This document shows positions 15,860 through 23,385 of a stretch of DNA of 64,000 nucleotides, in pieces. The notes beneath the pieces are model-generated. The model worked only from the letters and a program-made list of their open reading frames with translations. It ran no database searches and was not told the DNA's origin. The stretch is from the NCBI RefSeq assembly GCF_000017265.1, contig NC_011144.1, forward strand, positions 2,706,001 to 2,770,000, read 5' to 3'. Numbering within the stretch: the stretch's first letter is position 1; each line of letters starts with the position of its first letter. Source of the DNA: Phenylobacterium zucineum HLK1 (GTDB lineage Bacteria; Pseudomonadota; Alphaproteobacteria; Caulobacterales; Caulobacteraceae). Made by a program: the position numbers and the translations under genes.

Positions 15860-16123
15860 GTGAAGAAGAGCAGGTTCAACGAGGCGCAGATCATCGGCGT
15901 GCTGCGGGAGCAGGAGGCCGGGAGCCCGACGGCGGAGGTTTGCCGGCGGCATGGGATCAGCGAGCAGACCTTCTACCGGTGGAAGGCGAAGTACAGCGGC
16001 ATGAACGTGTCGGATGCCCAGAAGCTGAAGACGCTGGAGGACGAGAATCGGCGACTGAAGAAGCTCTTGGCGGAGTCCATGCTCGACGTGTCGGCGCTGA
16101 AGGACCTGCTGGGAAAAAACTGA
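15860..16123 (+). CDS. IS3-family transposase OrfA, copy 1
   Basis: An 87-residue helix-turn-helix protein that starts at GTG with GAGGAG upstream ([20 protein letters not shown]). The HTH is [18 protein letters not shown], followed by a leucine-zipper-like helix ending ALKDLLGKN. It binds the IS ends and, when ribosomes slip to the -1 frame near its stop, supplies the N-terminus of the OrfAB transposase. The pattern matches the IS407 group. Confidence 0.92.
   Translation: MKKSRFNEAQIIGVLREQEAGSPTAEVCRRHGISEQTFYRWKAKYSGMNVSDAQKLKTLEDENRRLKKLLAESMLDVSALKDLLGKN
16114..16120 (+). promoter_or_regulatory. Programmed -1 frameshift heptamer A_AAA_AAC
   Basis: In the orfA frame this heptamer directly precedes the orfA stop (16121-16123). 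A -1 slip reads AAA then CTG into orfB, joining the two frames without a gap. IS3-family elements usually make their transposase this way. The same heptamer is in copy 2. Confidence 0.75.
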
Positions 16124-17025
16124 TCGGGCCTGCAGCGCGCCGGGAGGCCGTGCTTCGCCTGATGGCGGAGCGCGGCTTCTCGCAGAGGCGCGCCTGCGGG
16201 CTGGTCCAGGTCGATCCGAAGACAGTGCGCCGCGTGGCCCAGCCAGGCGATGCGGAGGTACGCGCCCGGCTGCGGGGCCTGGCGGCGGAGCGACGCCGCT
16301 TCGGCTACCGGCGGCTCGGCATCCTGCTCGAGCGTGAAGGCGTCAGCATGAACAAGAAGAAGCTCTTCCGGCTGTACCGCGAGGAGGGCTTGGCGGTGCG
16401 AAGGCGGCGCGGCCGCAAGCGCGCCACCGGCACGCGGGCGCCCATGGCGCTGCCGGACGGGCCGAACCAGCGCTGGAGCCTGGACTTCGTGGCCGACACG
16501 CTGAGCTGGGGCCGGCGCTTCCGGATCCTGTGCATCGTCGACGACTTCACCCGCGAGGCGCTGGCGCTGGTGGTCGACACCTCGATCGGCGGCCATCGCA
16601 TGGCCCGCGAGCTGGACGCCCTGATCGCCCGGCGCGGCCGGCCGGCGACCATCGTTAGCGACAACGGGACCGAGATGACCAGCCGGGCCATGCTGGAATG
16701 GACCAACCGCACCGGCGTCGACTGGCATTACATCGCGCCCGGCAAGCCGCAGCAGAACGGCTTCGTCGAGAGCTTCAACGGCAAGCTGCGCGACGAGTGC
16801 CTGAACGAGGAGGTCTTCGCCAACCTCGCCGAGGCCCGGGCTGTCATCGAGCGCTGGCGGCTCGACTACAACCACGTCAGGCCGCACTCGGCGCACGGCG
16901 GACTGACCCCGGAAGCCGTGCGTCTGAACCCCGCGGCCGGCCGGCTGCGCAACTTGATCAGCTCCACCGCCCGGCCGCTACCGCCGGCGCTGGAGATCAG
17001 CTACCAACCCCCTGGGCTCTCATAA
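16117..17025 (+). CDS. IS3-family transposase OrfB, copy 1
   Basis: About 302 residues after the frameshift, with an HTH_21-like region ([16 protein letters not shown]) and an rve integrase core. The DDE triad is visible: Asp in [10 protein letters not shown], Asp in IVSDNGTEM and Glu in [18 protein letters not shown]. The C-terminus has the family's [15 protein letters not shown]. It is translated as OrfAB by -1 slippage; the frame is open back to 15940 but that upstream part shadows orfA. Intact, so this copy is probably transposition-competent if its ends are. Confidence 0.92.
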   Translation, partial: KLIGPAARREAVLRLMAERGFSQRRACGLVQVDPKTVRRVAQPGDAEVRARLRGLAAERRRFGYRRLGILLEREGVSMNKKKLFRLYREEGLAVRRRRGRKRATGTRAPMALPDGPNQRWSLDFVADTLSWGRRFRILCIVDDFTREALALVVDTSIGGHRMARELDALIARRGRPATIVSDNGTEMTSRAMLEWTNRTGVDWHYIAPGKPQQNGFVESFNGKLRDECLNEEVFANLAEARAVIERWRLDYNHVRPHSAHGGLTPEAVRLNPAAGRLRNLISSTARPLPPALEISYQPPGLS

Positions 17026-17054
17026 TGATCGAGGGACCGGCGGGGGGCAGGTCA

Positions 17055-17584
17055 CGGGCTCCGAACTCGTCGGCGGCGTCTCTCAGAGCGGGTAGATAAA
17101 AAAGTGGAGCGTAACCGAAGAAATTTGAGAGATTAGTCGCTCGTTGCGACTTGTTGGTCAGCGGTTGCCCGGCAGCGTCCAGGAATTCCCAGCTCGGCTC
17201 GAAGCCCTCCTTTTCTTCGCTCCATTGGCAGGTTACCCGCAGCGCCGCCAAATTGGCTCCCTGATCGGAAAGCACGAGCTGGTCTTCCAGTGCCGCAACC
17301 ATGTCTGGATCCCACGGCTCGTCAGGGTCTTCTTCGAACTTGAGGCTCACGCGGACCGGCGGGGCGGCTCGCGGATCTATCGCCTCTCCTGGGCAGTGCA
17401 CGTCATATTCTGTGAAGCCAGTGCCTCTCTGCCCCCAGCGGCGGGTCAGAACGATGCGGATGGCCTCCATGATGGCTGTCTTGCCGGCGTTGTTGGCGCC
17501 TATCAGAACGGTGGTCTCATCGAGGTCGAGTTCCAGCTCGCGGACGCAGCGGAAGTTCTCGATCCTTACGCTACTAATTTGCAC
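17055..17584 (-). pseudogene. OLD-family/RecF-like ATPase, 3' end removed at IS
   Basis: Starts at GTG 17584 with GGGGGA upstream and reads VQISSVRIENFRCVRELELD, then Walker A GANNAGKTAIMEAI. This is the N-terminus of an AAA_15/OLD-type ATPase. About 177 residues remain before the IS end at 17054; the frame runs on into the IS and stops at 16997. The signature motif, Walker B and the usual C-terminal Toprim nuclease are lost, so the protein is non-functional. OLD-family nucleases often act in phage defence (e.g. P2 Old, Gabija GajA), which hints that the lost DNA was part of an accessory locus. Confidence 0.82.
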
Positions 17585-17720
17585 GCTTCCCCCCACAGGT
17601 TGTGGGTGGAGAGTACCCAACTGTGGCGCTTAGCCAATGGTTGGAGGAGCTTGCGCAGTAGGGCTGCCGGATGGGGCGGGTCGCATCCGAAAATCTAACG
17701 CAAACGGCTCCCGGGAAACT

Positions 17721-17735
17721 GACCTTCTGAAGGTC
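17721..17735. promoter_or_regulatory. Short perfect palindrome in divergent intergenic region
   Basis: GACCTTC-T-GAAGGTC, a perfect 7-bp inverted repeat about one base. It lies between the truncated ATPase gene and the next plus-strand gene and may be a repressor site for either. No regulator can be assigned. Confidence 0.3.
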
Positions 17736-17831
17736 GGCTAAGAGTCACGACCAGCCTTTGGACGCTGGGGGCCGCGTTCAACGCACGACTTTCCAAACGC
17801 TGTCGCCATTGAGATCAGCTAAGCTTCGCCT

Positions 17832-18323
17832 ATGAACGCGATAACCGACCAGGAAGCCAGGACGCTGCAGCGCATCTCCGAGATGGTCGACCCAGAGGGG
17901 CTCGAACAGATCGCTGCAAACGCCTCCGGGCGTTCTCCGGTAGTAGAGCTGGCAGCCCTCAGGCGCCTCGCAGCCGTGAGCCCGAAGCACGCGGGAGGGA
18001 CTATCGAGCACGCGTGCTGGGCCATGGTGCATGCGGTCGAGGCGCTTCGCCGCCTGTCCGGCCGCAAAGCCTGGCGCATGAACCGTCTGCGGCCCAAAAT
18101 CCAGGCCGAGGGTGAGATCGCCGCGCTGGAGTACTGTGCAAGCTACGAGACTGAAGGGTTCGCTGAAGTCCTCGCGTACGGCGCTCCAGAGCTGACCGCC
18201 GAGGCCATCGCGCTCGCGCATCCGCAACACTTCAGCGACGCCGCCCTTGAAGCTGCCCGCGCGCGCCTCCTGGAAGCCGGGGTGCAGCTTGACGACGCCG
18301 GCCGGGTCGTCGCTCGAGTCTGA
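17832..18323 (+). CDS. Conserved-looking hypothetical protein
   Basis: A 163-residue, largely helical cytoplasmic protein with no recognised family. It is Ala/Glu-rich with evenly spread charged residues and good GC3 bias. It starts at ATG 17832 (MNAITDQEARTLQRISEMVD). It stands alone; no neighbour explains it. Confidence 0.6.
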   Translation: MNAITDQEARTLQRISEMVDPEGLEQIAANASGRSPVVELAALRRLAAVSPKHAGGTIEHACWAMVHAVEALRRLSGRKAWRMNRLRPKIQAEGEIAALEYCASYETEGFAEVLAYGAPELTAEAIALAHPQHFSDAALEAARARLLEAGVQLDDAGRVVARV

Positions 18324-18425
18324 CTGAGACCGCACAGCTCTGCTTTGGGGCGTTGCGGGGCGGAGCCCCGCAGAAGGGGTCAGCCGAGACGCTCCGAGGC
18401 TCGGCTGCAGGGGAAGGCGTTCCCC

Positions 18426-18653
18426 TCAAATCTTAGGAATGTCACGCCAGAACTCAGCGGGATGAACCCTCAACGTCTTCGCCAAGGTGAAGAGCGCTTT
18501 CGCACTCACATTTCTTTCGCCGCGTTCAACAAGTCCGACATAGTTGCGATGCAGACCTGCCTGTGCCGCCAACTCTTCTTGGCTCAGGCCCGCTTCCAAG
18601 CGACAGCGCCGTACCCCCTGCCCCAGTGCACGCAAGTTTGAGTCGGCTGCCAC
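18426..18653 (-). CDS. XRE-family transcriptional regulator
   Basis: A 75-residue single-domain Cro/C1-type HTH protein: LGQGVRRCRLEAGLSQEELA, then AGLHRNYVGLVERGERNVS, which is the recognition-helix region. The C-terminal PAEFWRDIPKI is short and has no ligand domain. A perfect 19-bp palindrome lies 34 bp upstream of its start, a good candidate for its own operator. It is divergent from the sigma-factor/FecR/TonB receptor cluster, so it may also repress that cluster. Confidence 0.85.
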   Translation of the reverse strand: MAADSNLRALGQGVRRCRLEAGLSQEELAAQAGLHRNYVGLVERGERNVSAKALFTLAKTLRVHPAEFWRDIPKI

Positions 18654-18686
18654 ATCGAGATGGTTGCGACCCCCTCGATCCCCATC

Positions 18687-18705
18687 TACACACTGACAGT
18701 GTGTA
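18687..18705. promoter_or_regulatory. Perfect palindromic operator between XRE and sigma genes
   Basis: TACACACTGACAGTGTGTA is a perfect 9-bp inverted repeat about a central A. It lies 34 bp upstream of the XRE gene and 54 bp upstream of the chosen sigma-factor start, in a short shared promoter region. The symmetry and size suit a dimeric XRE repressor. Confidence 0.65.
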
Positions 18706-18758
18706 TCTTCGGCTCCGGCCGGCGAGATCCACAGCTCTCACTCGCCGAGCGCGTCCGA

Positions 18759-19310
18759 ATGCGTCCCAACGGTCAACTCGCCGAACCCGACCACCCCTTC
18801 GACGATGAAGGCCGCCCCACCGCGCCCGCGGCCGAGGCTTCAGCCCGTCACGACCACCCCCAGCTCGACGCCGCCTATCGCGATCACGCCGGCTGGCTGG
18901 TCGCCTTCCTCCGCCGCCGCTTCTCAGCCCGCGACGCCGAGGATCTCGCCCAGGAAACCTTCGTCCGCGCCGCCGGCGCCCAGGTCACCCTGCGCAACCC
19001 CCGCGGCTTCCTGGCCAGGGTCGCGCTGCGCGTCGTTCAGGACGACGCCCGCCGTCAGGCGGCGCGCCCGACCTTCGCCCCGGAAGACGCCGCTCCAGAT
19101 CCTGCGACCGACCCCGACCAGGCCGAGGCCGTTCTCCTCAAGGAGGTGGTGCTCTCGCTCCCGCCGAAGCTGCGGGAGGTGTTCCTCTTGAGCCGCTTCC
19201 ACGGCCTGACGTATGAAGAGATCGCACGTCGCTGCAACCTGTCCGTGAAAACGGTCGAGGCGCGGATGACCCGGGCTCTGGCGATGTGCGTGGCGCGTCT
19301 GCGGGACTAG
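18759..19310 (+). CDS. ECF (FecI-like) RNA polymerase sigma factor
   Basis: About 183 residues from the ATG at 18759. The frame is open back to 18660, but that start would place the palindromic operator inside the coding sequence, so I prefer the later one; the choice is uncertain. Region 2 is visible (DAAYRDHAGWLVAFLRRRF, then DAEDLAQETFVRAA) and region 4 ends LTYEEIARRCNLSVKTVEAR. FecI-type sigma factors are activated by a FecR partner in response to a TonB receptor, and both follow directly. It probably switches on the receptor/isopeptidase genes for lasso peptide uptake and breakdown. Confidence 0.85.
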   Translation: MRPNGQLAEPDHPFDDEGRPTAPAAEASARHDHPQLDAAYRDHAGWLVAFLRRRFSARDAEDLAQETFVRAAGAQVTLRNPRGFLARVALRVVQDDARRQAARPTFAPEDAAPDPATDPDQAEAVLLKEVVLSLPPKLREVFLLSRFHGLTYEEIARRCNLSVKTVEARMTRALAMCVARLRD

Positions 19311-19313
19311 CGA

Positions 19314-20300
19314 ATGAGCGAGCGAGCTGCGACCCCGAGCCGCCAGGAGCTGGAAGCGGCCGAATGGTTCGCGAAGCTCAACAAGCTCTCCGTCACCACC
19401 GACGCGCTCCGCACCTTCCGCGAGTGGAAGAAGGACCCCGACAACGCGGCCGCCTACGCCGCCGTCGAGCGGACCTGGTCTGAGGCCCGATCGCTTCGCA
19501 GCGATCCGGACATCCGCCGCGCCGCCGACGAGGCCCTGGCCCGCCGTCCGGCTCGTCCCGCTGCTTCGCGAGCGTCCCGCCTGTGGCCGGCCGCCGTGGT
19601 GGCCGCCCTGCTGGTCGCCGTCCTGCTGGTGGGCGCCGCCGCTGTCGCCTTAACCCAGCGGCCCGTCAGCTACGCCACCGCCCACGGCGAGCAGCGGCTC
19701 GTCGTCCTCGAGGACGGCTCGCGGCTGCGCCTCAACACCGACACCGCCGTCACGGTCAGCTTCCGGGGCGAGGCCCGTCGCCTCGCCCTGAAACGCGGCC
19801 AGGCCTTCTTCGAAGTCGCCCACGACCCGAGCCGGCCCTTCATCGTCACCGCTGGCGACACCACCGTGCGCGCGCTCGGCACCCGGTTCGAGGTCTGGCG
19901 GCGGAACGACGGGGCCCGGGTCACCCTTGTCGAGGGGAAGGTCAGCGTCACCCGCGGACAGCAAGCCCCGACAGTGCTCGCCCCCAGCCAGTCTGTCGTC
20001 GCCACCCGGGACGGCCTGACGCCGGTCACGTCCGTGGACCCGGTTCAGACCACCGGCTGGACGACCGGGCGCCTCACCTTCCGCGACACGCCCCTCAGCG
20101 AGGCGGTCGCCGAGATCAACCGCTACAGCGCCCAGACCATCGCGCTTGATCCGGCCGCGCCCGCCAGCCGACCGGTCAGCGGGGTCTTCGACGCCGGCGA
20201 CACGGACGCCTTCGTGGACGCCGTGGGCGTCCTCCTCAACCTCGAAGCCGAGCGCCAGGGGCGCATCATCCGGCTCTCCCCGCGGACCGCCGCCGGATAA
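19314..20300 (+). CDS. FecR-family sigma-factor regulator
   Basis: A 328-residue inner-membrane anti-sigma/signalling protein starting 3 bp after the sigma gene. The N-terminal cytoplasmic DUF4880-type part contains FREWKKDPDNAAAYAAVER. One membrane helix follows at about residues 86-109. The periplasmic FecR domain has AHGEQRLVVLEDGSRLRLNT and GQAFFEVAHDPSRPFIVTAG. The last 80 residues (FRDTPLSEAVAEINRYS) are the STN-like DUF4974 region that contacts the receptor signalling domain. It should relay ligand binding by the next gene's receptor to the sigma factor. Confidence 0.9.
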   Translation: MSERAATPSRQELEAAEWFAKLNKLSVTTDALRTFREWKKDPDNAAAYAAVERTWSEARSLRSDPDIRRAADEALARRPARPAASRASRLWPAAVVAALLVAVLLVGAAAVALTQRPVSYATAHGEQRLVVLEDGSRLRLNTDTAVTVSFRGEARRLALKRGQAFFEVAHDPSRPFIVTAGDTTVRALGTRFEVWRRNDGARVTLVEGKVSVTRGQQAPTVLAPSQSVVATRDGLTPVTSVDPVQTTGWTTGRLTFRDTPLSEAVAEINRYSAQTIALDPAAPASRPVSGVFDAGDTDAFVDAVGVLLNLEAERQGRIIRLSPRTAAG

Positions 20301-20411
20301 AAAAGTCCGTCTCAGGTCGAGGGTGTCCCCCCAGTTGCTGCGACTTCCCCCACTGAGGGCCTGCGGCGCCGCCATCCCGGCGGGCGACACGCGGCTCCGG
20401 GGGATCCGCTC

Positions 20412-23384
20412 ATGACCGTCCTGCGCCGCGCCGCCACCGCCGCGTCCGCCATTCCGCTGCTGATGGCGCTGGCCGCCACGCCTGCGCTCGCCGCGCCCGC
20501 CCGCCTGTCCATCCCGGCCGGCCCGCTCGACCAGGCGCTGTTCGCCCTGGCCCGTCAGAGCGGCGAGCAGCTGCTGTTCACGCCCGAGAGCGTCAGGGGT
20601 CGCACCTCGCCCGCCGTCGAAGGCGCCTACACCACCGATGAAGCGCTCTCCCTCCTTCTGGCCGGCAGTGGCCTCACTGCGACCCGCACCGGCCCTTCCA
20701 CGGTCGTGATCCAGGCGGTTGAGAGCGCGGCGCAACCCCGCCCTTTCGACGGTGAGGCGCCCGCCCAGCCTCCAGAGACGGCGGTGGTCGCAACGCTCGA
20801 TGAGGTTCGCGTCACCGGCAGCCACATCCGCGGCGGCGACAGCGCCTCTCCCCTGCGAGTGTTCGACCGCGCCGCCCTCGAGCGCAGCGGCCACGGCAGC
20901 GTCGCCAGCGCGCTCAACGCCCTGCCGCAGATGTTCGCCGGCCAGGCGACGGAAGGCACCCAGGCGACCCGCGCCGACGCGGCCGGCAGCAACACCACCT
21001 TCGCCACCAGCGTGAACCTCCGGGGTCTCGGCCCCAGCGCCACCCTGGTCCTGATCAACGGGCGTCGCGTATCCGGCGCCGGCTCCAAGGGCGAGTTCGT
21101 GGACCTCTCCACGATCCCCACCGTGGCCGTTGAGCGCGTCGAGATCCTCCTCGACGGCGCCTCGGCCGTCTACGGCTCCGACGCCGTGGGCGGGGTCGTC
21201 AACATCGTCCTGCGCAAGGCCTACGACGGCCTTGAGCTGAAGCTGCGCGCCGGGACCGCCACCGCCGGCGAACCTCAGGAAGCTCAGCTCGGCGTCACCT
21301 TCGGCCGACGCTGGTCCGGCGGCAGCCTGCTCGCCGTCTACGAGGGCTCGCGGCGCACCGCGCTCAATGCCGCTGATCGGGCCATCACCGCCTCCGCCGA
21401 CCTGCGGCGGTTCGGGGGGTCTGACCGTCGCGAGACCTTCGCCTTCCCGGGCAATATCGTGGGCGTCGATCCCCTCACCGGCGTCAGCGGACCGCGCTTC
21501 GGCATCCCCGCCGGCCAGACCGGCGTCGCCCTCACCCCGTCCGACTTCACTGCCGGTGTGCTCAACCGCACCACGGCCCACGAGGGCATGGACATCCTGC
21601 CGGACCAGCGCCAGCACACCGGCTACCTGGCGGTCCGTCAGGAGGTGGCGCCATGGCTCGAGCTCTCGGCCGACGCCCGGTATGGCTACCGCCGCGCCCG
21701 GGCGCTTCAGCCGCCCTCCACCGCGTCGCTCAGCGTCACCCCCGCCAATCCGTTCTTCGTCTCCCCCACGGGCTCCACGGCGCCCCAGCAGATCGCCTAT
21801 TCCTTCGCCGGCGAGCTGCCGAACACGCCCTCCTATCGCCACGCCGAAAGCTTCACGGCGACGGTTGCGGCCGACGCCAGGCTCCCGCGGGACTGGGACG
21901 CCGGCGGCTATCTCGCCTACAGCCGTGAAGTCGATACCGGCGACCTCTACGGGACCATCAATTCGGCGATCCTGGCCGAGGCGCTCGGCGGCGCAGACCG
22001 CCCCGAGACCGCCTTCCTCGCCAGCCGTGACGGCTACTTCAACCCCTACACCGGCCTCGCCGCCAACCGCCCCGCCGTGCTCGCGGCGATCAGCTCGGGC
22101 TTCACCACCACCCGCACCGCCGCCGAGGTCTACACCGCCAGCCTGCAGGCTGACGGCCCGCTGTTCGCCCTTCCCGCTGGCGAGGCAAAGCTGGCGGTCG
22201 GGGGCCAGGCGCGCCGCGAGGAGTTCAGGACCGCCGGCTACAGCTTCCTGTCGACGCCGTCGCCGGCCGCCTCAACGCCCATCCAGGGAGATCGCACGGT
22301 GCTCGGCGCCTTCGCCGAACTGCGCGCGCCGCTGCTGTCGGACCGGGAGGGGCGCCCGGCCCTCGAGCTGAGCCTCGCCGTGCGAGCCGAGGACTACAGC
22401 GACTTCGGTCGCAGCATCAATCCCAAGGCCGGCCTGGTCTGGCGACCGGCGGAGAGCCTGCGCCTGCGTGCGACCTGGGGCGAGTCCTTCCGCGCCCCGA
22501 CGCTGCGCGACCTGCGCGCCACCACCTTCAACAGCGCCATCAACCTGCCGGGCGCCTCCGGCACGGCGCTCGTCATGACCCGCCAGGGCGGCAATCCGGA
22601 CCTCGGACCCGAGAGCGCCACGTCCTGGACGCTGGGCGCCGACTGGACGCCCTCCGTCCTCCCCGACCTCCGGCTCGGCGCCACGGTCTTCCGCACCCGG
22701 TTCCGGGACCGCATCGACCGGCCTGCCGCCAGCAGCCTCGCGACGGTTCTCACGGACGCGCGCTTCGCGCCCTTCGTGCAGCGCCTCAACCCGGCCACCA
22801 GCGCGGCCGACCTGGCGCTCATCCGCCAGATCCTCGCCGATCCGATCACCCGGGCCACGACCTTCCCGGCGGAGAGCTTCACGGCGATCGTCGACATCCG
22901 CATGGTCAACACCGGGGTGCTGGAGGTGAGCGGCCTCGATCTCAACGGATCGTATGGGCGGGACGCCTGGGGCGGCCGGCTCACCCTGGCCGCGGACGCC
23001 ACCCGGCTCTTCGACTTCGCGCAGCAGCTGACGCCGTCGTCCCCCAAGACAGATGTCGTCGGCCAGACCACCAGACCCCCGCGGCTGCGCGCGCGGCTCT
23101 CGGCGGACTGGCGCCGCGAAGCCTGGAGCCTTGGGCTGGCCGCCAACCACACGAGCGGCTTCCGCGATCCGGCGGGCGTGCGGATCGACAGCCACACCAC
23201 CTACGACCTGCAGGCGGGATGGACGGCGAAGACCGATCCTGGCCTGAGCCTGCGATTGACCGTGCGGAACCTCTTCGACGAGGCGCCGCCCTTCTACGAC
23301 AGCCCTCTGGGCTTCGCCTACGACCCCACCAGCGGCGATCCGGTGGGCCGTTTCGTCGCCCTGCAGCTCACCCGCAGCTGGTGA
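20412..23384 (+). CDS. TonB-dependent receptor with STN signalling domain
   Basis: A 990-residue outer-membrane transporter. A signal peptide ends near ALAAPA. An STN domain (RLSIPAGPLDQALFALARQS to about residue 100) indicates signalling to FecR. The plug begins DEVRVTGSHIRGGDS and includes VERVEILLDGASAVYGSDAV, followed by a long beta-barrel ending in a C-terminal aromatic (LTRSW). It lies 1 bp before the isopeptidase gene, the arrangement seen in Caulobacterales lasso clusters. The likely ligand is the lasso peptide of this locus or a related one; this is inferred from context. A 111-bp gap after FecR may hold its own ECF promoter. Confidence 0.9.
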   Translation: MTVLRRAATAASAIPLLMALAATPALAAPARLSIPAGPLDQALFALARQSGEQLLFTPESVRGRTSPAVEGAYTTDEALSLLLAGSGLTATRTGPSTVVIQAVESAAQPRPFDGEAPAQPPETAVVATLDEVRVTGSHIRGGDSASPLRVFDRAALERSGHGSVASALNALPQMFAGQATEGTQATRADAAGSNTTFATSVNLRGLGPSATLVLINGRRVSGAGSKGEFVDLSTIPTVAVERVEILLDGASAVYGSDAVGGVVNIVLRKAYDGLELKLRAGTATAGEPQEAQLGVTFGRRWSGGSLLAVYEGSRRTALNAADRAITASADLRRFGGSDRRETFAFPGNIVGVDPLTGVSGPRFGIPAGQTGVALTPSDFTAGVLNRTTAHEGMDILPDQRQHTGYLAVRQEVAPWLELSADARYGYRRARALQPPSTASLSVTPANPFFVSPTGSTAPQQIAYSFAGELPNTPSYRHAESFTATVAADARLPRDWDAGGYLAYSREVDTGDLYGTINSAILAEALGGADRPETAFLASRDGYFNPYTGLAANRPAVLAAISSGFTTTRTAAEVYTASLQADGPLFALPAGEAKLAVGGQARREEFRTAGYSFLSTPSPAASTPIQGDRTVLGAFAELRAPLLSDREGRPALELSLAVRAEDYSDFGRSINPKAGLVWRPAESLRLRATWGESFRAPTLRDLRATTFNSAINLPGASGTALVMTRQGGNPDLGPESATSWTLGADWTPSVLPDLRLGATVFRTRFRDRIDRPAASSLATVLTDARFAPFVQRLNPATSAADLALIRQILADPITRATTFPAESFTAIVDIRMVNTGVLEVSGLDLNGSYGRDAWGGRLTLAADATRLFDFAQQLTPSSPKTDVVGQTTRPPRLRARLSADWRREAWSLGLAANHTSGFRDPAGVRIDSHTTYDLQAGWTAKTDPGLSLRLTVRNLFDEAPPFYDSPLGFAYDPTSGDPVGRFVALQLTRSW

Positions 23385-23385
23385 C

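Larger units (their letters stand above)
15798..17054 (+). mobile_element. IS3-family (IS407-group-like) element, copy 1
   Basis: A 1257-bp insertion sequence with perfect 12-bp terminal inverted repeats (TGACCTGCCCCC at 15798-15809; reverse complement at 17043-17054), an orfA/orfB pair and a DDE transposase. The same element, reversed and with identical encoded proteins, lies at 55159-56415. Unlike that copy it has no target duplication: ACGA flanks the left end and CGGG the right. The genes on both sides are truncated and unrelated. Confidence 0.93.

Noticed and set aside
19650..21842. A 730-codon minus frame
   Set aside because: Antisense shadow of FecR and the TonB receptor; the composition is low-complexity Gly/Arg/Ala with no motif.
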